In this document: positions 18,618 through 27,165 of the stretch, piece by piece | Layout: every line of letters begins with the position of its first letter | Position numbering within the stretch: the stretch's first letter is position 1 | Translations under genes and position numbers: made by a program | Origin: Alicyclobacillus tolerans | Lineage (GTDB): Bacteria > Bacillota > Bacilli > Alicyclobacillales > Alicyclobacillaceae | DNA length: 64,000 nt | Direction of reading: 5' to 3' | Assembly: GCF_021739485.1 (NCBI RefSeq) | Contig: NZ_JAJFNK010000013.1 | Span: 62,001 to 126,000, forward strand | The notes under the pieces: model-generated | Databases searched by the model: none | Told to the model about the DNA's origin: nothing | What the model saw: the letters and a program-made list of their open reading frames with translations, nothing else

Positions 18618-19043
18618 CTATGGTTGGATTGGAGCACTGGGGTCGAGAACGACATCTTTTGAAGAAGTTTTGTAATAGTGTTTGGGAACGTTCACGATGT
18701 TGTGTCTATGGACGTGAATGATGGGATGAATGACAGGAACTTCCCTAGGAATGAAGTGGTCATGAATGACATATTGCGGATCACATACAATCGGTGCACA
18801 GGAATAATGCTTAGAATGTTTTACAGTCGTATAACTTGGTTTGTAAACCTTGGTCGTTTTTTTGACCACTTTGTGACTCTCGGATACATGGCCTGCAACT
18901 CCATAGCTCACTTTCGGCTGCGCCATCGACCAAGATTGACCATGAGACGGTGATTCGTCCGGTGCAGAAGGTGATTCGTCATGTGATTCTTCGTTGTAGC
19001 CATGAGCTCCGTACCACGGTTGTTCATGATTCTTTTCCGTCAT
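18618..19043 (-). CDS. CotD-like spore coat protein
   Basis: A 141-residue His- and Pro-rich protein. ATG 19043 follows AAGGGGAG at 7 nt. The N-terminal third is acidic and Ser/His-rich; the middle has repeated Lys-Val-Tyr-Lys patterns (VVKKTTKVYKPS); the C-terminal half has CDPQYVIHDHF and HPIIHVHRHNIVNVPKHYY, which resembles the His-rich core of CotD. A coat location is inferred. It lies beside other spore-associated genes and converges on the sensor kinase. Confidence 0.65.
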   Translation of the reverse strand: MTEKNHEQPWYGAHGYNEESHDESPSAPDESPSHGQSWSMAQPKVSYGVAGHVSESHKVVKKTTKVYKPSYTTVKHSKHYSCAPIVCDPQYVIHDHFIPREVPVIHPIIHVHRHNIVNVPKHYYKTSSKDVVLDPSAPIQP

Positions 19044-19072
19044 TTCAAAACTCCCCTTTATCCAAAGATACC

Positions 19073-19357
19073 CTAGGTGTATGAACGTCCATGAGCGAAT
19101 GTCCTAGTCATTCGTCCAATTACCAACTGACAACCCACTAAAACATCAAGCTCTTTTTTTTGAGAAGGCAAGAATGGATTGACGAGTTTTGGCGGACTTT
19201 CAGCAAACCATGGGCGGATTCGCACACGTAGGTCACTCAGAAATTGGGAAGTTACTCGCTCTCTGTATCGCCTTAATCTGCATATGGGTTGAACTTGGCT
19301 CTGCGAGGGAATGGACAATTCCCCTAATTCGTCTTTGTGCGTACCTTTGAAGGACAC
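19073..19357 (-). pseudogene. Possible downstream part of an interrupted gene
   Basis: An open frame of 94 codons in the same phase as the small ORF at 19391-19522, separated by one TAA and 11 sense codons. It has no ribosome site before its only GTG. The composition is protein-like (QFLSDLRVRIRPWFAESPPK, ELDVLVGCQLVIGR). If the TAA is a mutation or error, a basic protein of about 149 residues would result. No family is recognised. Confidence 0.25.
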
Positions 19358-19390
19358 GGGTGCAAAGGACTGAGGAAAAGAAGTTAACAG

Positions 19391-19522
19391 TTACCGGACA
19401 GAAAAACGGTGGCGGTTTCGGTCACTTTGAATGTCCTGAAGCAAATAAATCTGAGCTGTTGGTTGTCTGTTTCGAGTAAACAATTGCCGAATGCAGCGCA
19501 CTAACATTCTGAACAGTTTCAT
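19391..19522 (-). CDS. Small basic peptide, unknown
   Basis: A 43-residue frame starts at ATG 19522, 6 nt after a perfect GAGGAGG. The peptide is strongly basic (MKLFRMLVRCIRQLFTRNR) and ends with TAA. The same reading frame continues after the stop for 105 more codons (to 19073). Either this is a real small peptide or it is the first part of a longer gene broken by one stop. No family is recognised. Confidence 0.4.
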   Translation of the reverse strand: MKLFRMLVRCIRQLFTRNRQPTAQIYLLQDIQSDRNRHRFSVR

Positions 19523-19870
19523 GGTTAACCTCCTCGTGATCTGGAACCATGGCCACGCAAAGAGCCCGCTACTGGGCGTCCAGCGATCCATGGTCATCCT
19601 TTTTTGCCCAACTACACTGTAGTCGGATTCCCGTATGCTGCCGCATCGCGTTCCAAACTGAACCATGCAAAATATATGCCGAGTAAAGACACATATACCG
19701 CTGGACGGTTAGAGCGCTGGATAACCGGTTTCGAAAATTGTGGGAAAGATGTGCGAATACCTTGAGACAAACACCCTCCCGGTCTACTTGTCCACTGACA
19801 TAGAGTGAGGCATATCGTCTTGACTCTGTTGAACTGTGACTGACATGCGTCGTTGAAGGAGGTGAAGAAA

Positions 19871-20203
19871 GTGTGTTCCAGAGCACAGTGCCAGCGGTAC
19901 GTTGGGCAGTATGTTCGTTTTCAGACTCCGTACGGTTATCACGAGGGCGTTATTGAGAGAATTAGGGGCAATCAGGCGATTGTGCTGTCTCCTCGAAAGT
20001 TCATTCCCGTCCAGTTCGCCAGTGAGCCGCTCGATACCGACGAGGAAAAGCGCCTAGACCTTGCTTTGGCCTGGGGAGGCGGTTATGGCGGCGGTTACGG
20101 GGGCCGAGGCGGCTATGGTGGATACGGAGCCTGGGGATATGGCTGGGGCCGATGGGCGGTTTCATGGCTGATTATCTTCGTCCTTTTTGGTCTTTGGTGG
20201 TAG
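19871..20203 (+). CDS. Gly/Tyr-rich protein with C-terminal membrane tail, probable spore protein
   Basis: 110 residues. GTG 19871 lies 6-7 nt after AAGGAGGTG. Residues 1-70 form a small folded-looking segment (QRYVGQYVRFQTPYGYHEGV, GNQAIVLSPRKFIPVQF), perhaps an SH3-like barrel. Residues 74-95 are Gly/Tyr repeats (GGGYGGGYGGRGGYGGYG). The last 17 residues are hydrophobic (AVSWLIIFVLFGLWW), a tail anchor. Small Gly/Tyr-rich tail-anchored proteins are common in spores (YjcZ-like), and coat and germination genes flank it. The exact family is not recognised. Confidence 0.6.
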   Translation: MCSRAQCQRYVGQYVRFQTPYGYHEGVIERIRGNQAIVLSPRKFIPVQFASEPLDTDEEKRLDLALAWGGGYGGGYGGRGGYGGYGAWGYGWGRWAVSWLIIFVLFGLWW

Positions 20204-20314
20204 TGACCGAAGACCGCCCCCGCTCGTTATCACGCGTGTTACGACCCGTTTTTCATCTTCGTTGTGTCTTCCAGGGACGTTTAAAAAGACCACATAGTCT
20301 ATACACACAACGCG

Positions 20315-20370
20315 CCGTTTGCCCAATGCCTCCAGATGACGGTTCTGGAAGAAGGGCAGGCGGTTTTTTT
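20315..20370 (+). terminator. Branched terminator before the GerP-like cluster
   Basis: CCGTTTGCCC pairs with GGGCAGGCGG (G-U pairs included), enclosing a second hairpin (CCAGA/TCTGG), followed by seven T. It lies 110 bp after the Gly-rich gene and about 105 bp before the first GerP-like start. Confidence 0.7.
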
Positions 20371-20475
20371 GCGGAATCTTTAAAGCGTTTGCAAAGCAAG
20401 AAGCGCGAATATGCGCATGGAAACATGCCGTGGTCACGTACAGTAGAGTATTCATGGGCAAAGGGGGGGACGAAT

Positions 20476-20727
20476 GTGCCTGTGCTGGCTGTAATAGGCG
20501 TCTTGAATAGTCATACTCCTCAGCAAAACTCGAACGGGGTTCTTGTTGGACAATTTAACTCCAGTGGATGGGACGCGAACATGAAAATGAATCTCGGTCA
20601 AGGTGGGAATTTTGGGATATTTAGTGTCAGTATGGCGGTTGTCAATCTCACGTTGGATAACTTCGAGCTGATTGACGGAGTCATTAACGACCCAGACCTA
20701 AAACCGGCACTGAACGGGAACATCTAA
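20476..20727 (+). CDS. GerPA/GerPF-like protein, copy 1
   Basis: 83 residues from GTG 20476, after GGGGGGA. A hydrophobic start (MPVLAVIGVL) leads to NGVLVGQFNSSGWDANMKMN, then GQGGNFGIF and a C-terminal acidic stretch (DNFELIDGVINDPD). The Gly-Asp/Gln, Lys, Gly-x-Gly-x-Asn-x-Gly and terminal Asp pattern resembles the GerPA/GerPF family, which lets germinants through the Bacillus spore coat; the SSGWDAN motif is not one I know from GerP. It is the first of five genes that clearly arose by tandem duplication. Confidence 0.55.
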   Translation: MPVLAVIGVLNSHTPQQNSNGVLVGQFNSSGWDANMKMNLGQGGNFGIFSVSMAVVNLTLDNFELIDGVINDPDLKPALNGNI

Positions 20728-20743
20728 ACAGAGGTTCTTACCG

Positions 20744-20772
20744 AACGTGACCTTGCTTTGAAACATACAGTG
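20744..20772 (+). promoter_or_regulatory. Candidate sigma-K promoter for GerP-like copy 2
   Basis: AAC (20744-20746) and CATACAGTG (20764-20772) are 17 bp apart, close to the sigma-K pattern AC-N16/17-CATANNNTA (one mismatch). This would give mother-cell expression late in sporulation, as expected for coat-associated proteins. Confidence 0.4.
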
Positions 20773-20804
20773 ACATGGACTCTGCCTGTAAAGGACTGGT
20801 GAAT

Positions 20805-21056
20805 GTGCCGAATTTGATTTGGATCGGGTTTATAGCCGTCGATACACCCCAGCAAAATGCGAATGGCGTCAATGTCGGACAGTTCAACTCGAGTGGATGG
20901 GACGCAAACATGAAATTCAATACGGCTCAGGGCGGTAATTTTGGAACCGGAAGTATACAGATAACAGGGGGCAGCCTCATGTTTGACAACCTTGAGGGTG
21001 CAGACGGGAATTTCAACGACGCGGACTTCAAACCTGCTATAGACACAAACGTTTAG
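20805..21056 (+). CDS. GerPA/GerPF-like protein, copy 2
   Basis: 83 residues from GTG 20805, chosen because copies 1-3 all begin at a GTGCC sequence; AAAGGA lies about 10 nt upstream and GTG 20799 is an alternative. It shares VGQFNSSGWDANMKFN with copy 1 almost base for base (AGTGGATGGGACGC at both), then diverges (GTGSIQITGGSLMFDNLEGADGNFNDADFKP). Same inferred role as copy 1. The high DNA identity of the core indicates recent duplication or selection on that loop. Confidence 0.55.
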   Translation: MPNLIWIGFIAVDTPQQNANGVNVGQFNSSGWDANMKFNTAQGGNFGTGSIQITGGSLMFDNLEGADGNFNDADFKPAIDTNV

Positions 21057-21149
21057 TGGGTCAGTCGTGGAAAACAAAAGCTCCTTGTGTCATGTGGACA
21101 AATCGTCCAAACATATGCTCCTCTATACATCTGAAAGCGGGTGAGCCGT

Positions 21150-21401
21150 GTGCCAGTCTTTGTCTTCGGAGGTGCTATTCACAGTAATTCTCCGCAGCAA
21201 AATGCTGTTGGGGTTACGGTGGGACAGTACAGTTCCAGTGGGTGGGACGCAAACATGAAGCTCAACATTGCAGAAGGCGGGCTTTTTGGGATTTTTAACG
21301 ACCGAATTGGTTCAGTAAACCTTACCTTTGACAATGTTGAAACGATGGACGGTGTTCTCAATGACCAGGATCAAAAACCGTTGTTTGGGGGGAACTTATA
21401 G
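21150..21401 (+). CDS. GerPA/GerPF-like protein, copy 3
   Basis: 83 residues from GTG 21150 (GTGCC context; GTG 21141 would add three residues). The core is NAVGVTVGQYSSSGWDANMKLN, then EGGLFGIF and DNVETMDGVLNDQD. It is nearer copy 1 than copy 2 in the C-terminal half. About 90 bp separate it from copy 2, with no terminator seen, so the copies may share transcripts. Confidence 0.55.
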   Translation: MPVFVFGGAIHSNSPQQNAVGVTVGQYSSSGWDANMKLNIAEGGLFGIFNDRIGSVNLTFDNVETMDGVLNDQDQKPLFGGNL

Positions 21402-21512
21402 ACAACGGGAGAGACAAGCCCCTTTACAAACCTGCGCACATCAAGCTCACAAATGTGCCGCTCTTGTTGCTGCTGCTGCGGTGGGTGGGAGTGGCTTTTA
21501 AGGAGGATGGCT

Positions 21513-21761
21513 ATGCCAGTATTGGTCGCCTTTGGTGTCATTAATTCGAATTCTCCCAACCAAAACGCGGGGGTTTTCATTGGACAAAACTCAATTACTG
21601 GATGGGATGCAAATCAGAAGATCAATGTTGGGCATGGTGCATCGTTTGGCTGGTTCAATTATACGTTTGGGGGATATAACGTAACTTTTGACAACTTCGA
21701 ATACAGCGATGGTGCGATGTACGACATGGATAATAAGGTTTCCTGGAGCACGAACGTATGA
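21513..21761 (+). CDS. GerPA/GerPF-like protein, copy 4
   Basis: 82 residues from ATG 21513, 6 nt after AAGGAGG. A longer in-frame start (21453) would add a Cys-rich 20-residue tail but has a poorer site. The core changes to NAGVFIGQNSITGWDANQKINVGHG, with an aromatic-rich second half (WFNYTFGGYNVTFDNFEYSDG). Its stop overlaps the start of the next gene (ATGA), so the pair is translationally coupled. Confidence 0.6.
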   Translation: MPVLVAFGVINSNSPNQNAGVFIGQNSITGWDANQKINVGHGASFGWFNYTFGGYNVTFDNFEYSDGAMYDMDNKVSWSTNV

Positions 21762-22342
21762 CGCAAGCGAACATTTGGCTGCCAAACATCAAACCCGGTT
21801 CCTATTCGCCAACAGTAAAGCAGCAGTTACACCAACAGCAAACTCCGGCCCAAACTACGAACCTTCCATCGGTGAACATTCACGTAGGCAACGTATCCGG
21901 GAATTCGGGTATTTACATTGGAGGTACTTTGACTGTATTCGGATTAAGTTCCCATTCCAAGACCAATAGCGGCTTTGGAAGTATTGGCGACTCGAATACT
22001 TTCTATCGTTGCGTTTCTGTGGTTTACGACCCTGACCTCGTTGACACACCGATTGATGACCGAGATATTCATATCTTGCAGCAGGCCCCCCCGCAAGGGG
22101 CAACAAACATCGGAGTTCAGTCCGTGTGGGTGAATACCTTACAACAGAACGCGGGGACCTTTATTGGATCCACAAATGTTACTGGTATGGATTCCCATCA
22201 GAAACAAAACCTTGGAAGCGGTCAAGTTTTCGGAAATCACAACGTCAACTGCGCAAGTGTCAACGTGACAAACGACCAAGACTATATTGATGGGAACATG
22301 CTAGACAACGATAACAAAGCAGGGGTGTTTTTCAACGGCTGA
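21758..22342 (+). CDS. Two-domain GerPA/GerPF-like protein, copy 5
   Basis: 194 residues, starting in a 4-nt overlap with copy 4. After a Gln/Pro-rich N-terminus (residues 20-35) there are two related domains: about 38-100 (NSGIYIGGTLTVFGLSSHSK, GSIGDSN) and 118-194 (NAGTFIGSTNVTGMDSHQKQ, FGNHN, DNDNK). His-Ser/His-Gln replaces the WDAN of copies 1-4. The fused pair suggests that these domains pair with each other, as GerP proteins may do in the coat. It is the last gene of the cluster. Confidence 0.5.
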   Translation: MTQANIWLPNIKPGSYSPTVKQQLHQQQTPAQTTNLPSVNIHVGNVSGNSGIYIGGTLTVFGLSSHSKTNSGFGSIGDSNTFYRCVSVVYDPDLVDTPIDDRDIHILQQAPPQGATNIGVQSVWVNTLQQNAGTFIGSTNVTGMDSHQKQNLGSGQVFGNHNVNCASVNVTNDQDYIDGNMLDNDNKAGVFFNG

Positions 22343-22743
22343 GACAAGGGCAACATGAGAGGGATTGTATGAGCCGGACTCTAGATGAACTGAGTGGTTC
22401 CAACCGCCCCCTGGACCTGCCATAACCTCGGATTCACCGTCCACATTTTCTTTTTACCCCGACAACCTTTCCACCTTAAGAATGTGAGTGCGCATTTATT
22501 TGTTCCGGATACAACTCGAATGACAATAGGTCATCCCCTCTAGTCAAATGCCGACAAGCGGGAAAACATCCAATTTCCGCCTGCACAGATGCCGGTGGGA
22601 TAAAGATGGGTTAGACTATAGTTGAGTTTTGTTTACTCGAATAAATACATAGTATTTCAGTATTCTGATGAATCGAACCGAGATCACCGTCGACGGCAAC
22701 AGCGTGGTGAAAGAGGACCTTCGCGCAAAGGAGAGGCAGGCAT
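22343..22743. other. 400-base intergenic region
   Basis: Between the GerP-like cluster and the molybdopterin enzyme. I see no gene, RNA motif (no Moco riboswitch) or strong promoter. The part around 22620-22670 is A/T-rich. Confidence 0.4.
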
Positions 22744-24840
22744 ATGGGAAAAAGAGTAAGATCGGTGTGTCCCCTAGATTGTCCGGACACGTGCAGTCTC
22801 TTGGTGGATGTCGAGGAGGGAAAAATCACAAGGGTCACCGGTCATCCCGACCATCCTGTAACAAAAGGTGCGATCTGCCACAAAGTTCGCCGGTTTCCGG
22901 AGCGGGTACACCATAAGGACCGACTTCTCTATCCTCTGCGGCGAACGGGCTCGAAAGGTTCCTCGCAGTTTGAACGAATCACTTGGAGCGAAGCCTACGA
23001 CGAGATGAAACGCCAGTTCCAGTCTGCGATTGAAACGCATGGTGCGGAATCAATTCTTCCCTACAGTTTCTACGGGAATATGGGGATTTTGAACGCAGAA
23101 GGAATGGACCGGCGCTTCTTTCACCGACTGGGTGCAAGCCAGCTCGAGCGCAGCATCTGCAACTCAGCGGGTGCTGTGGGCTTTAACTATACGATGGGCG
23201 CCAATGCTGGAACAGACCCTGAAGATACAATCTACTCCAGACTCATTATCGTCTGGGGTTGTAACGTGGTGAGTACCAACATGCACCAAATGCTGCTGGC
23301 CAATGAAGCGCGCAAGCGCGGTGCCAAGGTTGTCGTCATCGATGTCCACAACAATCGCTCAGCTAAGTGGGCAGATTGGTTTATCCAAATCCGGCCCGGA
23401 ACCGATGCAGCATTGGCGCTGGGCATCATGCATATCCTGATTCGCGATCGACTCGTTCAGGAAGACTATGTAAGGCAGTACACCATTGGGTATGACGAGC
23501 TTAAAGGTGATGCGGCAGAGTACACGCCGGAAAGGGTTTCTGCAATCACGGGTGTATCTGTGGAAGACATCTGCTCGCTGGCACACTTGTACGGAACGAC
23601 GACACCTTCGTTTATTCGCATTGGCAACGGTCTTCAGCACCATGAAAACGGCGGCATGATCGTGCGCTCGATTGCCTGCCTGCCGGCTCTGACCGGCCAA
23701 TGGGGAATTCGCGGAGGGGGTGCAGTCAAAGGGAACAGCTACTACGCCACTTTGAATACGCGAGGGATCCAGAGACCGGATTTGATGCCAAGACCCTTGC
23801 CGCGATCCATCAACATGAACCAGTTGGGAGACGTACTGCTTGAAAAAACGCGGCCCGTCAAGGTTCTGTTTGTCTATAACTCCAACCCGGCGCAGGTTGC
23901 GCCTGACCAAAACAAAATACGGCAAGGGCTCTTGCGTGAGGACCTCTTTACCGTGGTTCACGACCTCTTTCTGACGGATACTGCGAAATACGCCGACCTC
24001 GTTTTACCGGCGACCAGTCACTTTGAAAACCTGGATTTATACAAATCGTATTGGCACTTGTACGTCCAACTGCATGAACCGGTGATTGCGCCTCTTGGCG
24101 AATGTAAATCCAATTTTACCCTGTTCAAAGAACTGGCCAAGGTGATGGAGTTTGCCGACCCTTGCTTTGACGATACGGAAGAAGACGTGATTGAAACCGC
24201 TCTTCACTACGAGAAAAATGCCTATTTGCACGGTGTTTCGCTCCAGGCCTTACGAGAGAAAGGATGGGTGAAGTTGGCCGTCCCTAGAGCGGAAAACTTG
24301 AAGGAGGCAGAGCCCCGCAGCGGCGCAGACCCGGACAAGGCAGAGGTCGGCGGCCCCGGAACGCCAGCCCCGACCCCAACAGGAAAAAAGATCGCTTTAT
24401 ACTCTGAGGGGTTGAAGAGTGCAGGGCATTCGCCGCTGCCCACACATGTCGAGTTGTCTGAAGACACGGCTTACCCGCTGTATTTTATCACCCCGCCCAA
24501 TCACCACTTTTTGAACTCGACGGGAGCCAACATTCCTGCGTTAATGCAAGCAGAGCGGCGGCCCGTTCTCCAAATTCACCCCGTCGACGCCTTGGAGCGT
24601 GGAGTCAAACACGGACAGCGTGTGAAAATTTTCAACGATCGGGGTTCCGTGGTTTTAGAAGCTGACATTACTCCGGATGTTCAACCTGGTCTCGTGATTT
24701 CACAGGGGCTGTGGTGGGATGACGACTTGCTGGGTTACCAGTCTGTAAATGTGCTCACTTCGCAAAGGATTGCCGATATGGGAGGAGGGGCAACATTTTT
24801 TTCGACGCGCGTTGAAGTGGCAAGCATTCCAAACGCGTGA
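22744..24840 (+). CDS. Molybdopterin oxidoreductase (CISM family, YoaE/YyaE-like)
   Basis: A 698-residue cytoplasmic enzyme; there is no twin-arginine signal. ATG 22744 follows GGAGAGG. The N-terminal [4Fe-4S] motif is CPLDCPDTC followed by GAIC, as in the DMSO-reductase superfamily. It then has the molybdopterin core (IVWGCNVVSTNMH; IDVHNNRSAKWAD) and a C-terminal dinucleotide-binding domain (HPVDALERGVKHGQRVKIFN). ICNSAGAVG is near the usual Mo-ligand position. A Pro/Gly-rich insert lies near residues 518-545. No partner subunits adjoin, which fits the single-subunit YoaE/YyaE group; the substrate is unknown. Confidence 0.85.
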   Translation: MGKRVRSVCPLDCPDTCSLLVDVEEGKITRVTGHPDHPVTKGAICHKVRRFPERVHHKDRLLYPLRRTGSKGSSQFERITWSEAYDEMKRQFQSAIETHGAESILPYSFYGNMGILNAEGMDRRFFHRLGASQLERSICNSAGAVGFNYTMGANAGTDPEDTIYSRLIIVWGCNVVSTNMHQMLLANEARKRGAKVVVIDVHNNRSAKWADWFIQIRPGTDAALALGIMHILIRDRLVQEDYVRQYTIGYDELKGDAAEYTPERVSAITGVSVEDICSLAHLYGTTTPSFIRIGNGLQHHENGGMIVRSIACLPALTGQWGIRGGGAVKGNSYYATLNTRGIQRPDLMPRPLPRSINMNQLGDVLLEKTRPVKVLFVYNSNPAQVAPDQNKIRQGLLREDLFTVVHDLFLTDTAKYADLVLPATSHFENLDLYKSYWHLYVQLHEPVIAPLGECKSNFTLFKELAKVMEFADPCFDDTEEDVIETALHYEKNAYLHGVSLQALREKGWVKLAVPRAENLKEAEPRSGADPDKAEVGGPGTPAPTPTGKKIALYSEGLKSAGHSPLPTHVELSEDTAYPLYFITPPNHHFLNSTGANIPALMQAERRPVLQIHPVDALERGVKHGQRVKIFNDRGSVVLEADITPDVQPGLVISQGLWWDDDLLGYQSVNVLTSQRIADMGGGATFFSTRVEVASIPNA

Positions 24841-25164
24841 TTGTCATCCCCTCCATGTTTTCATTTTATCCACAATCCTCCTAACCCTCCTTTTTTGTCA
24901 GTCTACACGCGAAAAATGGATTCCACATAGAAATCCGCCTCAAATGAACCCCGGGTCATGTGTTCTCTCAAACATGGGCTTTAAGAGGTTTGTAAGAAAA
25001 ACAGAAGATACTTCATTCAGGAGCAAATCACCTGTAGTGCAAGTCAAGTTGTTTTCGCAGACCACTAGGCAATGCCGACTACCAACATTTCATTCCCCCC
25101 CAATGAACTGCTTGATTCAAGTGATTGTGGTTTTGAATTCGTCCCGAGAGGAAGTTGAAGCACT
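24841..25164. other. Upstream region of the MacAB-like operon
   Basis: About 320 bases without a gene. TTTAAGAGGTTTGTAAG near 24980-24997 is a loose direct repeat of the kind bound by OmpR-type regulators; this is only a suggestion. Confidence 0.3.
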
Positions 25165-27165
25165 ATGAGTGCGAGCGTAGAATACCAACCTGAGTTACTG
25201 CAGGGCTCCAAAAAGAAATCCAAGCGTAAGTGGCTGTATACCGGCGCAGCCGTTGTTCTAGTGCTCGGTGTGGGCATCCCGGTGATGATGCAACAGCTTC
25301 GCAGTGGGAAAAATGTTTCAGCTTCCCGACTGTACACGGTCGGCTACGGTTCCGTAACACAATCGGTCAGCACTTCGGGTACGATTCAAGCCCCAACCGC
25401 TTTGAACCTGGACTTTCAGGGTTCCAACACTGGGAATGCGCTGATCACGGCAGTTCATGTGAAAGTCGGGCAGAAAGTGAAGGCCGGTCAGGCGCTGGCT
25501 CAGTTAGACGACTCTACCGAAAAGATCTCGGTTGAACAAGCGCAGTCTTCGGTCAATCAGGCCAAAGCCGGGTTGGCCTCTGCACAGGCCAGATTGGCCC
25601 AAGACCAACAAGGCGCGACAAGTGCTCAAATTTCGACCGATCAATTGGCAGTGACCAAGGCCCAAACAGCGCTCTCGCAGGCGCAGCAACAATACAAGTA
25701 CCAACTAGCGACGTACAATGACCGAACCAGTGCCGAAGCCTCGGTGCAAAGTGCACAAAACGCCTTGGCCCAGGCGCAACAGGCCCTTAGTAGTACCGGC
25801 AGCAGCGTGGCATCGGATCAGCAAAAGTTGCAAAATGACGAGGCAACGCTGCAAACTGACCAGGAAACCTTAAGCAACGCGAGCGCGCAGTACGGCAACG
25901 TCACAGAGGCCCAGGTGCAGGACGCCTACCAAAAGTACCAAAGTGAACTGAGCTTTTCGAACAGTTGGGCGAACGGCGGATACACGGGTTCGAACCCGTA
26001 TACGACGGCTGTGAACACGGCAAGCAGCCAGTATCAACAGCTGCAAACAGCTTATAATGCAGTCGACTCAGCGCAGCAGACGGTGACGAAAGACCAACAG
26101 ACGGTGGCTAATGACAAAGTGACTTTGGCAAACGATCAGGCGAATCAGACCCAGACTCAGCAAAAGGACGAATTGGCCGTTCAAGCTACTCAGCAGAACC
26201 TGGCAACTGCGCAGGCCAATTACAACAACCGCACGAGCGCCCAACAATCACTCAGCACGGCTCAAAACGCAGTCACCAACGACCAAGAAGCCTTGCAAAG
26301 CGCCGAGTTGACGCTAAAAAACGACCAACAACCGGCCAGCAATGCCACGATTATGTCGGATGAAGCCAGTGTGGCCAGCGCCCAGGCATCGGTTCAAAAC
26401 GCACAAGCTCAGTTGCAGTCCGCTCAACTTGCGGAACAAGAAACAACGTTGACGGCTCCCATCAGTGGCGTTGTAACCCAAGTGAATGCCACGGTGGGCC
26501 AGACACCTGGGACGTCGAATTCCAGTGGTTCCAGTTCATCCAGCGGAGTTATCGTGTTGCAGGACTTAAACGCCAAGGACCTGCAAGTCAATCTGCAAGT
26601 CAGCGAATCGCAAATTGGTTCGGTCCACGCTGGGGATGCCGTCAACATCACCGTGCCCGCGTACCCGAATGACACCTTTACAGGGGCGATTTCACAGGTG
26701 TATCCGACGCCCCAAGTGACCTCGAACGTGACGCAATACACGGTGATTGCGACCGTAGATAACTCCTCTGGCAATTTGAAGCCAGGGATGACCGCGAGTG
26801 CGACCATCACCACGGCACAGAAAACCCACGTTTTGACGGTGCCGGCCATTGCATTGCACCAGGTGGGCCGTCAAGAAGGCGTGTACGTCGCGGGACAGTC
26901 GTCTAACGGCAGTACCAATGGCAGTACCAATGGCAGTACCAATGGCGCACCCGGAACCCATTTCCAATCGGTGCAGACGGGGCTGATGGGTTCGAATACC
27001 GTGGAGATTACCCAAGGGCTTCAAGCGGGTGAACAGATCCTGATTGTATTGCCGGAGCAAGCTGCTGCAGCGCAGGCGCAAGCGGGCGGCGGTTCATTCG
27101 GGGGCGCAGGTGGAGGCGGTTTCGGCGGGGCGGCTCGCCTAGCCGCAGGAGGTGGCCGGGGTTGA
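25165..27165 (+). CDS. MacA/HlyD-like efflux adaptor with very long coiled coil
   Basis: 666 residues against about 370 for typical MacA. A single N-terminal membrane anchor (WLYTGAAVVLVLGVGIPVMM, 24-43) is followed by a split lipoyl domain (GNALITAVHVKVGQKVKAG; second half near TLTAPISGVVTQVNA), a Gln/Ala/Asn-rich helical hairpin of about 320 residues (105-425), and beta-barrel and membrane-proximal domains. The C-terminus has SNGSTNGSTNGSTNG and a Gly-rich tail. It should bridge the MacB-like pump outside the membrane. The start ATG 25165 has a weak GAGG upstream. It overlaps the ATPase gene. Confidence 0.88.
   Translation: MSASVEYQPELLQGSKKKSKRKWLYTGAAVVLVLGVGIPVMMQQLRSGKNVSASRLYTVGYGSVTQSVSTSGTIQAPTALNLDFQGSNTGNALITAVHVKVGQKVKAGQALAQLDDSTEKISVEQAQSSVNQAKAGLASAQARLAQDQQGATSAQISTDQLAVTKAQTALSQAQQQYKYQLATYNDRTSAEASVQSAQNALAQAQQALSSTGSSVASDQQKLQNDEATLQTDQETLSNASAQYGNVTEAQVQDAYQKYQSELSFSNSWANGGYTGSNPYTTAVNTASSQYQQLQTAYNAVDSAQQTVTKDQQTVANDKVTLANDQANQTQTQQKDELAVQATQQNLATAQANYNNRTSAQQSLSTAQNAVTNDQEALQSAELTLKNDQQPASNATIMSDEASVASAQASVQNAQAQLQSAQLAEQETTLTAPISGVVTQVNATVGQTPGTSNSSGSSSSSGVIVLQDLNAKDLQVNLQVSESQIGSVHAGDAVNITVPAYPNDTFTGAISQVYPTPQVTSNVTQYTVIATVDNSSGNLKPGMTASATITTAQKTHVLTVPAIALHQVGRQEGVYVAGQSSNGSTNGSTNGSTNGAPGTHFQSVQTGLMGSNTVEITQGLQAGEQILIVLPEQAAAAQAQAGGGSFGGAGGGGFGGAARLAAGGGRG
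26908..26943 (+). repeat. 12-bp tandem repeat, three copies, inside the adaptor gene
   Basis: GGCAGTACCAAT occurs three times head to tail and codes for Gly-Ser-Thr-Asn repeats in a surface loop. It could change in copy number by slippage without shifting the frame. Confidence 0.9.

Larger units (their letters stand above)
19044..19870. other. 830-base stretch between coat gene and Gly-rich gene, with two weak small ORFs
   Basis: No recognised gene. The minus strand holds a 43-codon ORF with a good ribosome site and a second frame after it, described separately. A frame at 19569-19886 is probably a shadow. The rest shows no clear RNA, repeat or terminator. Confidence 0.4.

Noticed and set aside
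20277..20301. Sigma-K -10 match CATAGTCTA before GerP-like copy 1
   Set aside because: The only AC upstream is 14 bp away, too short, and a terminator follows before the gene.
21453..21512. Cys-rich N-terminal extension (CRSCCCCCGG) of GerP-like copy 4
   Set aside because: ATG 21513 has a far better ribosome site and matches the start of the sister copies.
26908..26943. Tandem repeats as a CRISPR array
   Set aside because: Twelve-base repeats with no spacers, in frame in a coding region.
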